Of a stretch of 64,000 nt of DNA, positions 21,901-33,130 are shown piece by piece. The position numbers and the translations under genes were made by a program. Origin of the DNA: Lunularia cruciata (Eukaryota > Streptophyta > Marchantiopsida > Lunulariales > Lunulariaceae); NCBI GenBank assembly GCA_948567375.1, contig OX419760.1:62926911-62990910 (forward strand), given 5' to 3'. How positions within the stretch are numbered: position 1 is the stretch's first letter; each line of letters begins with the position of its first letter. The notes under the pieces were generated by a model, which had not been told where the DNA came from, did not search any database, and was given only the letters and a program-made list of their open reading frames with translations.

Positions 21901-24900
21901 AGCAAGTTTAGGACTCCTCAGTTGAAGATGCAGGTCATCGCGATGCTGCGGTCTCGATTATCTCTTTACAGGTGAGCAGCAAAACATCTTTCCAGGTAAT
22001 GAATCTGATGGGGGCGATTGAGGTCTTTCTTTGTCGCTTCCAAAGATGAATGTTGTCCAGGTATGCGTTTAAACTCCCCAGCTATCGCTATGGTATAGGA
22101 GTCAACCTGAGGCATATCTCTAGATAAGAAAACAATACTGTCGTCAGCTAATATATTGAAAGCTCGTGTTATTTTGGCTTCACGTGTCTTACAATCACTA
22201 TACAATCTTATCCGTCTATTTAATACTGTAATTTGTGATCCAGACGGAATTTGGTTGCAGTACTTGTCACCTTCGGATTACCAGTGGTATGTTGCAGCCC
22301 TGACATTCAAACTTATTGTCATAGTTTTCATTCAAACTTATGGGGCCATTTTTAGGTCAGACTGGACGATGCATTGAAGGTTTTCCTGGTCCATAGCATA
22401 TGTTTTGGATGTAAAGACATCTCAAGATGTATGTGTGCTTCGGACGGACGAACATTGTATTGCAGTTCTGGCTTCAGTGGCTAATTATGTATTTCGATTA
22501 CAGGTCATAACTTTGGGAGTTCTCCTGGCACAGACAATTGTCGGTGAATATGATACTATGAAATTGCCTTTGGACAACCCAAAGTTCGGGAATTCTGTGC
22601 CATTAATGTACTCAGTTTCTACTAGTAGTAACGTCGTTCAGGCTACATCCTTGTTGCAGCAGTTGGGCCCAAACCATAAACTTCTGAATCAATCGGCTTT
22701 ATACGATCGATTTGACATTGGCGGGATCGCTAGTGATGGTGGGCTCGATGCAATTGGCATCTCATTTGATCAATTAGACCTACAAAGTAAACACTTCGTC
22801 AGCAACCGTTCACAAACCCTGTCTTTTGCCATATTTTATGAGCTTTTGCAATTTTTGTGGAATTTTCCATAACTTGAAGTCATGTTTCATTCATATCATA
22901 CTCCTCTTAGAAGTTGTAACCGTTACGTTTTGGACTCAAATGTTTACGGAGAAATGGACAATAACATCACTGAGAAATTTACACGTTGTCTCTGAATATA
23001 TGCACTGCAGATTGTACCGTGGAGTATACTGTCTTTTATCAGCCCTCGCATATTCATGAGCTCCCATCTGTGGTGGCCATGCTGGACAATTCTGTATTAC
23101 ATTCTCTTAACAGTTCTGCGAATGGGACGTTCCAGCATCCGCTTTCTATTCATGTTGCAAATCATCCGCTATCCGTTGCAAGCCTGCGAAGTGCAGCCGA
23201 CTTTCTAGTTATCATGCTCATGGCTATTGGTTTATTAGTCGTTCCACCAGTTCTTGGTGTTCAGGTTCACACCTTTCTTATCCATGATTAGTGGAATTCT
23301 TTAATGGCGAAGATATCTTACTGTAAGATAGTTGTCTTGTAACGACATTGTTGGGTGCATAGTTTGATCAAAGTTGTTTTATCAAAGTTGCTGCATTGGC
23401 GAAGCTTTCTTTGTCTCTCAATCCCTTCATAGCGCTGCAGATAGCTATCCGTAAACCGTGCTGTTTTAGTGACATGTAACTCATTTTTGACACCTTGTCA
23501 TCCCAGGTTGTGGTTGACAAGCAGTTGGGACTCCTTAGTCTTTTCAGAGTGAGTGGGATGAAAAGCTTTGCTTACTGGTTCGCTACAGTGGTGACGGATT
23601 TAACCTTGTATTATATTTCTTCGTTCTTGGTACTGGCCATCGGGATGGCTTTTGGGCACGTTCCTTTCTACAAGGTAATAGATTCTGTGGTCATATTCAA
23701 CCCTGTGATTCAAATGAACAAGAACCTCTGGCTTAATATTGGTAGAATGGAGATCTTTGCTTGCTGACTCATCAAGTGTAGAGGTCAACTCCCTAACAGA
23801 CGCTTCTGCTCGGCAGTCTAGGCCCTATTTCCTAGCCATTCGATTTTGGTTGTTAACGTCTCAAAATTGATAACCACTACGGACAAGACAATAAAAAATA
23901 GAACCTCAGACTTGACAGATGTTTCTTCACTTCTGCAGGACGCAAACCTGGCAATTTTCTTTCTATTTTTGACGACAATGCCAGCTTTGGCTTTACTAAG
24001 TTACGTGCTCAGCTTTTTCTTCCTTACTGCCCAAGGGTATGATATTCCATCTAAACTTCTCAGTCCACTCCTTTGAGAAAATTCCGATTTCTTTTCTTGG
24101 ATAGTTCACCACCGAGAATCCCTTGTTCAAAATGAGATTAATAGATTTGGAGTATATATGGAATTCATCTCGACTGAAGTCAACCTTTTTGTGCAGAGCT
24201 GCGTCTCTTTTGTACGTTTACTTCATACTTGCCGCTTTGATGCCATACTTCTGGATTCTAGTTATCCCAGGTATGCCTTTCTCTATCTTCTTTTTGAGAT
24301 GGTTGATTAGAGTCCTTCAAATAAGGACTCGGCACTTTGGTTGCAGATGATAAACGTTCTTCTTCAACAGGAAGCATAATATCTGTATCATTCTAGCTGT
24401 AAACGTTATGGGACAAGGAGTTTTCTTGGTCAGCTCGTGTGTTATGTCATGAAGAGCTATTCAATACGGAGGAACTTTAAAGTATCATCGGTAAAATGTC
24501 TTGTTGGAACTTGCTTGCAGGCAATAATATATCGTATAGCTGGCACTCATTCCTGAACGTGGTGGACCCTCCTTATGCGTTGATATCTGGACTGCACTTT
24601 ATCGTGACTTCAATTGTTGAAACCAAAGGTGTCAATGATCCGTCGATGAATAGCTATCCACGGGTTTATACATTTGAATGGAATAATTACATCTTATTGA
24701 GCATTGGTGGCGCCGCTGTTGCCATACTACCTTTGCTGCTGTGCATATGGCAGTTGGATGTGCATGAGACGGAACCAGAGGCGAAGATAATGAACCCACC
24801 TGCTGCAGATAGAAGCTCTGAAACCAATGAAGACAGCTTCCAAGATGTGGAAAGCAGCAATGAGCTTGCTCGCGAGAAAGAACGCGTTCAAGCGAATGTT

Positions 24901-27677
24901 GGACGTTGGGTAAATATGGGTCTGACTGGCGGAGATGGTCCAGAAGGCGATCTTATACTTTGCTGCGGGCTTGGAAAGGTAATCATTTAAAGGGGCTTAT
25001 CAAGATGGAGAGTTTTAGGATTCTGAGGACTTCCAGCTGTATATGCATATCTGATAAGAAAAAGTAAGGAGACCGTGAAACAGGTTACGTTTTTCTGAGT
25101 GAAGTTGATGATTTGGTCCCGGCTAATGTACTGGTAAAAACCATCAGGCATTCACGTCTGGACTCTTTTTTCCGCAATTTATATAATCTGTGAGAGGACT
25201 TGCCGGGTTGTTTAGTGCAGGATTGCCTGCTTTTGTTATAGATCCGTAACTAGACTGTTTGGAACATCTGAAAAAGGAGTCTGTTTTACTTTGTCTTTTG
25301 ACGAGTCACCATCAAGAACTTCTCTCTACTGTACTGGGAGCTTCAAACTAAACCCTACTCTAGGTCTTCTTTGAGCATTTTCACATTTTGGTTATTGTTG
25401 GTGCTGTGACTGACTGAATTGTTAGGCTAAGGGACAGTGTTTCCTTCGCAGAATTATGATGGATCTCCTGGCACTTATGGAATTGGAGCAGTTCCTGGGA
25501 TCTGGGCTTTTCGTGATCTATGGCTCGCCGTAGGACGAGGGGAGGTAATAATCATTTTCGAATGCACTGTCATGCTTTGAGTGTCTGAAAACATGAGCGA
25601 CCTGCTCGCTCTTCTATCCTTTATAAGTTCCAATCTTCCAATCTTGTTGATTGCTCGAAGCTGTTCTTCCCGTGTCCCTCAGCATAAACTTCCTTGTCTC
25701 TTCGCTTTAAGCTGTCCAGCGAGTGAGTTAAAAGGTTCATGAGGAACGGAATTGTACAGTCGGCTTAGCGCGAATAAGCACTTGGAATAGCCAGCTTCCA
25801 AGACCGTCTCGAGTTGTAACTCAAACAAGAGTGCAGGACATTTGGTGCATTTCTTGTGCTGTTTTCACATAGAAGCCCTCCATACACTCAGGAGGAAGTT
25901 CTGTTAGTTCCGCTGTTTGTTACAATCGAACTCATTTATCGCACACTCGTGATGAAACAGACTGTGGCCTTAGTTGGAGGGCAGAAATCTGGGAAGTCAT
26001 CGCTAATTCATGCCCTTGCCGGAACAATTCCTCTTTCTTTTGGAGATGCTCTTATTAATGGTGAAAGCGTTCGACATGCCTATCGTAGCAAGCAAAAGAT
26101 TGTCGGTCTATGTCCACAGTTTGAGGTACATCAGAAGATCACTGCATTACGCTGAGACATTTTGTTCCTTTCATGTCAAGGTCCTTCAACTACAGTCAGT
26201 TACGATGTAGTAATTGTGACTTATATTTGTACTTCTCTGCAGATCTGAAGTTCTGCAATAGACTAGTCAAAAGCCAAGTTCTCTCTTTTCCGTGGATCTG
26301 CGTATGGGGAACATACGAGATCATTGTTGTTTGCAGTGTAATTATTCCTACATCTATCAAACGCTGCTGGCCTGGCTCTGATACAGGCTGTATACTACTC
26401 CATGACCGTGAGGGAGCATTTGGATCTCTTCGCTGTCTTGAAGGGAGTCCCTGAACCTCACGGCCTGGCCGTTGAAGCAACCCTTCAAGCTATGCAACTC
26501 ATCGGTAAGTTGAATTTCAGGCTTTCACTTGCAGGCAAGTCTGCTGCGGATTTTGGGAGGAATTTATATGAGAATGGTGCACATGAATTTGGTTGGTTTC
26601 TCAAATGAGTGCTACGAGCATGCGCAACATAACGTTTTGCATTTGCGCCAAATCCAACGCTGCATTTAATTTGTTGAGTGTGAACAACTTTACATCGTGC
26701 TCAAGGTCAAAATTTCGTGGCCCGGACTAGGACCACTGCCGATGTCATATGCTCCAGCCTGTGATCACAATTAATACGTTGGTGTTTGCCGTAAACCCCA
26801 GACGTGGCCAACGAGATTGTGGGAAGATGTAGTGTGGGGGCCCGTCGAAGACTCAGTATAGGCATAGCAACGCTTGGGGGCTCCTCAGTTTTGCTACTTG
26901 ACGAACCTTCCGCAGGTAAGTGCAAGATCAATCAATCAATCAATCGGCGCCGCATGTAGTAAGTTGAGACTAGGATGAGTTTTTGACAGGATATTGTGTA
27001 GTCTGAGAACGACGGGTCTCTCCCTGGCAGGTACCGATATTGCAACGAAACGAAGAGTGTGGAAACACCTTGCATCGCAATCTGGTCAACGGGGTACCCT
27101 CATATGCACACAATCTTTCGAGGAAGCAGAAGCTCTCGGGTAAGTTGTCTGATATTGAATGCACGTAGTGCGTGTGTTTGTTGCCGAAACACTGAACAGC
27201 AATTTGATGATTCATCGCGTTTTCTGCGTATAGAGTTTTACATTGTGGCATTAACATTTTCTCACATACAGGGGACGAGTTGGCATTTTGATCAACGGAC
27301 AACTTAAATGCTTAGCTTCTCCTCAGGAACTGAAGCTCCGTTACGGTTCCTCGTATTCACTGTCAGTCAGAGCTTCCTCAGAGAAAATGCCTGGCATCCG
27401 TGAGTTCATCAGTACACTGTATCCTTCTGCAGAGAACACGGCAGTCGAAAGTACATCGACCTTGACAGATGATAACATTGTTGAGCTTGTAGAGGGTGTC
27501 GGTCTCAGCGGACACGCTCGGTTTCGAGTACCTGTACAGGATCTCTTCGGTCTTGTGAGACTATTACAAGAGCTGGAGTTCAAACGTGAAGAACTCGGAA
27601 TCATGGACTACGTTGTGAGTCAACCCACTCTGCGACAAGTCTTTCATCGACTCACACTTGGTGATTCGTCTTCATGA
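12931..27677 (+). CDS. Full-size ABCA-type ABC transporter with degenerate ATPase motifs
   Basis: A 35-exon model gives 1761 residues, and all splice phases agree. Exons: 12931-13032, 13936-13979, 14219-14345, 14617-14690, 15308-15386, 15566-15656, 15821-15916, 16138-16382, 16880-16975, 17209-17334, 17619-17822, 18034-18116, 18284-18410, 18766-18841, 19048-19295, 19414-19519, 19673-19749, 20071-20286, 20473-20683, 21045-21231, 21554-21630, 21761-21971, 22244-22286, 22504-22786, 23011-23264, 23507-23674, 23939-24036, 24197-24270, 24521-24978, 25452-25544, 25961-26125, 26387-26504, 26802-26915, 27031-27139, 27272-27677. The layout is TMD1 (first membrane segment about residues 35-48), NBD1 (about 545-800), TMD2 and NBD2 (about 1430-1630), plus the ABCA-type region after each NBD. 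It matches the plant ABCA1 layout, for example HPxNF-like WNFxFS before NBD1 and ATTLEEVFMQF after it. ABCA proteins move lipids across membranes. Here the ATPase motifs are altered in both halves, so ordinary ATP-driven export is doubtful. The short exons 13936 and 22244 are the least certain. Confidence 0.9.
16741..16777. repeat. Perfect 17-bp inverted repeat in an ABCA intron
   Basis: GGATGGATTCTGTCCAT, three loop bases CAC, then the exact reverse complement. It lies in the intron between exons 16138-16382 and 16880-16975. It could be a small foldback element remnant or an RNA hairpin; nothing else supports either. Confidence 0.8.
19048..20683 (+). other. NBD1 of the ABCA-like protein
   Basis: Seen: Walker A GHSRSGKT (residues 607-614) is intact and the Q-loop region GFCPQEDI is intact. 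The signature, normally LSGGM, reads LGASA (720-724). Walker B reads VVIMDNPTANMD, with Asn (745) in place of the catalytic Glu. The switch His in TTHSM is Asp (776). The LKCCGSSLFL block after the switch is kept as in ABCA1. The pattern suggests that nucleotide binding is kept and hydrolysis lost. Confidence 0.85.
25452..27139 (+). other. NBD2 of the ABCA-like protein
   Basis: Seen: Walker A GGQKSGKS (1464-1471), Q-loop region GLCPQFE, TVREHLDLFAVLKGV, and an intact Walker B VLLLDEPSAG (Asp 1586, Glu 1587). The signature reads CSVGA (1562-1566) instead of LSGGN, and the switch His is Gln (1618, in CTQSFEEAE). Because each ATP site pairs one Walker A/B with the other domain's signature, neither composite site is complete. 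Confidence 0.85.
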
Positions 27678-29611
27678 AATCACCGTCGGAAATTTTTCGC
27701 TACGCCTATCTTGGACCTCTGGTCCTTTTCTACTTTAACCTCGAATGAGGATATACTGATCTTAAATGAGGGTAAGTGCACGTCAGTGGTGAATTCTACA
27801 GCATCCCTCTGACAGTGATTTCTGTCGTGATCTAACTCTCAACAGGGTTCCATCTCCCATAAAGGGGTCCTTACCCACGATCAAACAATGAGCTTCTTAC
27901 GCATCACCTTTCCATCCGTGGATATAGGAGGTCGTTATGAGGTAGATGGGTTGATCCACGGCGTTCCTTCTCCTTGCAGAATTGTTAACGATCACATAAC
28001 TTCTCGCTCCGAGCGAGCTAGAAGCAAAGGACGCAGATTAGGAAAGAAATAGAATATTCGCTTCCATCCTTCAACATGGGATTTCGCGAGGTGTAGGTAG
28101 GTGTGCAGCTGTTGGCAGTTCATCCACACTGTACAACGAATCATCCCCTTCTACCTTGAATTGAGGCAGTTGGGATTTTTGTTGCAATGGAAATTCTATG
28201 TTGAAATACACCTAGGCGACATATTCTTTAGAAAATTGACTAAATTTTGGTTCCAAGGTATGGAAGTTGGTGCGTCATGAGTAACTTTCGGGTCACATAT
28301 TTGCTATCTTGATCTTGAAATCTAACGGCCTGTCTCTTTACCAGATTGGCTTTCTTGCCTCACCAAATTATCTACTATGGAACAGATCACGCACGGCCTG
28401 CAACACTCAGAAGACTAATCATTTTGCCCATTACCAATAGGACAGCCCACATTGACAGGAACACCGCTTGTGTCTTCTCTATAGACCTGCACTCCATTCA
28501 AATCTTTCTTCTCCCACCCAATCGGATAACGTGTTTCCCATATGTTAGATCAGTGTTCGCACCAAATCGGAAAGCACACTAGATGTAGGTGAGGATGTTC
28601 ATTAATGGTTGAATTAACCACCATGGTATTGTTCATTAGTGTGCAGTAGTGATGATGTTGTTAACGAGACATTGAGAATAGCAAAATTACGGACTGTTAT
28701 TTCTGGTTGCCACATCGAACATGATCAAAGTTGTTAAAGTTGCTCAGCGATATTTTAATTTAGAAGGACTCTACAAGTCTCGGAAGATAACCAAACCAAT
28801 TTGAGTATAATCAATTACAGGTCTCGTGCATGGGATGGGGATTTATCGTTTCGGTCAGGAGTACCCTCAGATGATACTGTCATAACTCTACACCTCAGCT
28901 TTTGCACCTGGTTGTACCCCGTAGACCAAATCTATTACAATGTAGGTTCTATGTTCTGCAAAACCAAGAGCAATGGCTCTTTTCATGTACATAAGGAGGT
29001 GATAAAGAAATGTCTTTATCTATTTTTGTATCTCAAACTATGTCCATAATTTATATATACCTATTTTGTTTCTATTAGAACATAGGTTGTAACTTGATTC
29101 CATCAAAATATATATGCTAGTGGGGAGGTTGTGCTGTGAAACAAAATAAATGGAAGTAGTAAACTTAAAGTCCAATATGGACAGAAAAGAAGAAGGAATA
29201 ATATGGTTGCATTGTAAAGGCAGAGTATTGGGTAAAAACAATCTACTAATGGATTTTGATACAATTAAAGCTTGTCCATTATCTAGTGAGTGCACGAATG
29301 GAATATCAATATGGAAATCAAACAAGCATTGTCTTCCAAAATAAAGATTAAGATATCTTTTATGATATCTTGGTATGTATATGAGTGATCACTAGATAAA
29401 ATGGTTTGAGGACCATTCTCAAACATAATTGTATGGATATCATTTCAAATAAACTTGATAAAGATGAAGTTCAATCTTAATAACAGTTAGGAGCATGTCT
29501 AAATGTTTGAGTTCAACTATAAAAAATACATTAACCATGGTGCTTTAGTCCTTTCAAATATCCTTAATAAAAATATATCTCCTATGAGGCAATTTGTTAT
29601 GCACAATCTAT
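27678..29611. other. Region downstream of the ABCA gene, no gene recognised
   Basis: The first few hundred bases probably include the 3' untranslated region. From about 28600 the DNA becomes AT-rich. A short frame at 29150-29345 vaguely resembles a retroelement linker, but not well enough to call. Confidence 0.5.
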
Positions 29612-30360
29612 TATAATACCGATAGCTAGATATATTATCTATAGGTGGTAACATCTGGTTTGGTAACATCTGGAAATATATTATATATGATGGACTAAAT
29701 AGATTAGATAGAGGTTTCATCAAAAGATTACTTCTAATAATAGAATAGAAACCAAAAAAATTTGAAAGGCTTAGAACCAATAGCTAGACATATGATCTAG
29801 AGATGAAATTTGGTTTGGTAGCATCTAGAAGGATGTTATATATGATGGACTAAATAGATCAGAAAGGATATCACCAAAAGGGTATTTTTTTATTGATAAT
29901 GAAAAATCTAAGATATGCCTAAAATCTTTAGAGGTAATTTTAAGGGCCTAAGTTGATGAATTAGGCCTAAAAAATGTGCACATTCTCCTCCCCAAAAAGA
30001 CCGAAAAGGCTTGCCTTCCCTCCCCATGTTTGTCTCATCAAGAGCTTTCCAATTGTACCTCACCCATGAGATTCAGAGATTCTTACAAGAAGATTCTCTA
30101 AAGATTCCCTCTGGTCAACATTGGTTTGACAAACCAAATAGGACCAAATCAGACATGTCATCTATGCATAAATCTAATATGAGGATGGAAATCAATGACA
30201 TGTCACACATCAATGTATCTAATCCAAGGGTTATGCTTTTGATAAGTGTCTCTGCTTTGCTATATAATAAAGCCAAGGTTGCGCCTTTGGGGCATCGGAG
30301 TTTGAGTGTGAAACTTATGTTTTCTCTTCTATGTTTCCCTATTATACTCAAAACATTACA
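29612..30360 (+). repeat. Family B LTR, copy 5 (double-unit type)
   Basis: 749 bp from TATAATACC to ATTACA. The front unit is repeated (second start near 29772, GAACCAATAGC). W-box pair at 30113-30130 (GGTCAACATTGGTTTGAC, imperfect here) and TATA box at 30261. The end is fixed by the adjacent primer-binding site. Confidence 0.9.
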
Positions 30361-30361
30361 A

Positions 30362-30373
30362 TGGTATCAGAGC
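30362..30373 (+). other. Primer-binding site of family B
   Basis: TGGTATCAGAGC directly after ...ATTACAA. It matches the complement of the initiator tRNA-Met 3' end. Confidence 0.92.
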
Positions 30374-31199
30374 AGATGTTTCAATCTAGGAGAGTAGGTC
30401 ACTCCTCTTGGAAGAACGGGTGCTCTAAGACTGAGTAATTTTGGAGAAAAAACAATAAAGCAATTGATAGGTTAGGAGTGTTTTAAAGAGAGGATGGGAT
30501 GGAGGCTCTTGGAGAACAATTGCATGCACCCCATTTTCCATTCTTGAATCCATTTCACATCAAAGTCATGTACATCCAACAAGAACAGTGAGAGTATATC
30601 TCGTTTACCATTTTGAAATAGACTTCATGGACATAGTGATGAATTCACCAAACCCGATGATTCTACCTGCAATGATTTATGATAGAGAGTGTGATTTGAC
30701 AATCTACATTTTGATGTGATGGATCTAAATGTACCAAATCCTCTCCCTTTCAATGCTCAAGTAGAAATTCATTACGTAGTTAAACCAAAAGTGATGTTTA
30801 GGGATTTTGTGATTAGGAATTTTTGGTGAGGAATATTATCAGCAAATGATAGCTCTGAAGTCCCAATGATAATCCCAATAGTTTGTGCACCTTCCAGAGT
30901 GATCATATTAACTCTCTATTGAAGTAGGAAGTATTGATTGAGCGTTTGCACGAACCATGGATCTACAATTGTAGGAGTTGATGCAAGAAATGAAAGGGAT
31001 GTTGAAGTACTTTTGAGAGATCAAGATAACCATGGAGGCATTACAAAGTCAAGTACATACCTTCAAGAATGATCAAGCAATGCAAGAAGGAGAACAGTCT
31101 CAAAACCCAATACCTATGATTGAAGAGAGACGCTTATGCAAATGACATCAAAACCCAGTCAATGATGAAGCCAAATTATTACTACAGATGAAGAAGACC

Positions 31200-31960
31200 T
31201 GCAATATCAAGCCTTACAAGGAGCGGTGTTCTATGGGAGTAGTGGAGAACTGGATTTCAAGAATGAATTAATACTTTTGATTGTTCTCAATGGAGATCAC
31301 AAAGCATGTCGTAAGCATGTTTGCATGTGGGTACTTGAGCAACAAAGCCCTCACATGGTACAATGCTTGAGAACAACCAATGTTGGCAGAAAGAATAGAG
31401 TTCAGGTGGATAGCAATGCAAGAAGGACTATTGAAGAATTTCCAATCTGTGGATTCCATGCAAATGGCCCAAATCCTACTTTGGGGATTGAAACAAAGGA
31501 ATAATGTACAAGAGTACATGGAGGTATTTCTTGATCTACAAGTTGCAATAATTGACATGAGTCCAATAGAGGCTCTAGAAATGTTCAAAAAAGGATTGAA
31601 GGAGCGGATTTGCCAAGAAGTCATGGTACAAAATCCTTGCACTATATTTGAAGCCATTGCTTGTGCTTAGAGAATAGGAGGGGCACTTGGAGGAGGTGAA
31701 GGAGTAGTTCTGTCTCAACATTATCAGGCTAAAATGCCACAAGTGGTGGACCAATATCATGGAATTGGGCAACCTTTGATTTCGAGACCACAAAGCATGA
31801 CCGCTTCAAGGAGAAAAATGATGGATGGAAGAACGGAGAGATGGAGTCACACAAGGAGAAGGAACCCAAGGAGAACAATGTTGTTGCTACAATTGTGGCC
31901 ATATTGGGTACATATCCATCAATTTTTGTGCTTATCTCCCTAGAGGCACTGAGTCTCCAT
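31200..31960 (+). pseudogene. gag of the family B element
   Basis: After broken coiled-coil-like upstream pieces (from about 30957), the frame at 31380-31670 shows the gypsy capsid pattern: FRWIAMQEGLL, RNNVQEYMEVFLDL and IEALEMFKKGLKERICQEV. Further on, another frame has a decayed zinc knuckle beginning CYNCGHIG and ending FC near 31880-31925, which lacks the usual spacing of the last residues. Frame changes near 31230-31380 and stops at 31668 make it inactive. Confidence 0.8.
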
Positions 31961-32160
31961 ACAAGCAATCTTTGAACAACATGGAATGACACACCAAAGA
32001 AGAGGATGCAAAAATCACCTCAGAAAATGAAAAATTGCCAGTAAACTTCAATTTCAAAGTGGTAGATCTCTGAACTAGTTTGCCTTGAATTTTTGTTACA
32101 TGGCCATTCATTCTAAAGCATTATGAATTTATTTACTACAAGGTCTTTCTGCAATCCAAC

Positions 32161-32670
32161 TTTTTAGTGGTAAATTCTAATATATCTTCATATTATTTGA
32201 AGGGATACGGTTGTACCATTCAGGCAAGCTGCAGGTATTGCCCGCCCCAAGAGTTGAAGAATCAGGAGTGCTAGATAGAATATTCCTGGAAACCAACAAA
32301 GAGTTCCGACAATAGCCCGCAATTCCTGAAGTATCTATCGGTTCCAGTCTTGATCCGGCGCTTGGACAGGTTCCGTGAAATGTGGAACACCAACTACCCC
32401 CAATTTGGGGTCGCTCGCGTAGAGCTGTAACTTCAGCTTCTTCTTTGAGGTTTTCAAACCACGAGAAGCAGTCCAAGCCCCTTAACCAGAATTAATTTAA
32501 CTTAGCCATAGTTAAGTGTCTGAAGAAAAGGACTAGTCTGTTGTGGTAGGTAGGGTTTAAGGGCGGTGTAGTGTAGCTAACGCTTTGTTTTATCGAAGGA
32601 TCTCTGATAGGTTCGTGAGGTTTCGACATCCAAGTTCACACATAACTCTCGTTTTCACAAAAGTTAGGAA
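32161..32670. other. No gene recognised
   Basis: A slightly GC-richer stretch (32210-32480) with a 99-codon minus-strand open frame that resembles nothing known to me. It could be a fragment of host DNA between two elements. Confidence 0.4.
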
Positions 32671-33130
32671 GGCGTCCACGTAGGAAAAACAAAGGAGGGG
32701 AAGACCATCCAGCAGTACAATGGGAGAGACCAAATAGGTAAAATGGTGTTAAATCCCAATAGAGTCTATATGAGAAATTTGCGCAACTGTACCTAAGATA
32801 TCCAAACTATGCAATTTTGTATGGTCTATATATAATTGGAATATTAAAAAAAATATCATCTAATGTGATTGCTTTTCTATAGAATGTATCCATCATTGCA
32901 TTATGTAGAGTAATGGATACATACCGTCTAAAATATATTACAAAATATGAAAGTAAGAGTGGTACTTTTACGTCTAACATGATAAGTTCTCATGCACTCC
33001 TTGACCAATATGTCAAATATAATATATATCATTCCATATAATTCTAAGGTTAGAGTAACAAAAAGAAGACCTTGCTACATGCCCCTGTACTAGGAGACCT
33101 AACTACCAGCTGCTGCACTCATCACCCATC
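32671..33130 (-). mobile_element. LINE C copy C3: decayed 3' end
   Basis: It aligns over its whole length with copy C2 and with the 3' end of the LINE at 51628-53317 (shared blocks AATAGAGTCTATATGAGAAAT, CATGATAAGTT and GACCTTGCTACATGCCCCT). Many G/C positions have become A/T compared with the other copies. The tail starts at GGCGTCC. It is 5'-truncated and has no open frame. Confidence 0.75.

Larger units (their letters stand above)
29612..32160 (+). mobile_element. Gypsy family B element with 5' LTR, primer site and gag only
   Basis: A complete double-unit LTR (29612-30360) is followed by a perfect TGGTATCAGAGC primer-binding site and about 1.8 kb of internal DNA holding a broken gag. No protease, reverse transcriptase or integrase is visible and no second LTR was found, so the element is truncated at its 3' side. 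It shows that the TGTAATACC...ATTACA repeats elsewhere in the window are LTRs. Confidence 0.85.

Noticed and set aside
29150-29345. Possible copia gag-pre-integrase remnant
   Set aside because: Only a loose Cys and Lys pattern near the end (SNKHCLPK). No integrase core or reverse transcriptase follows.
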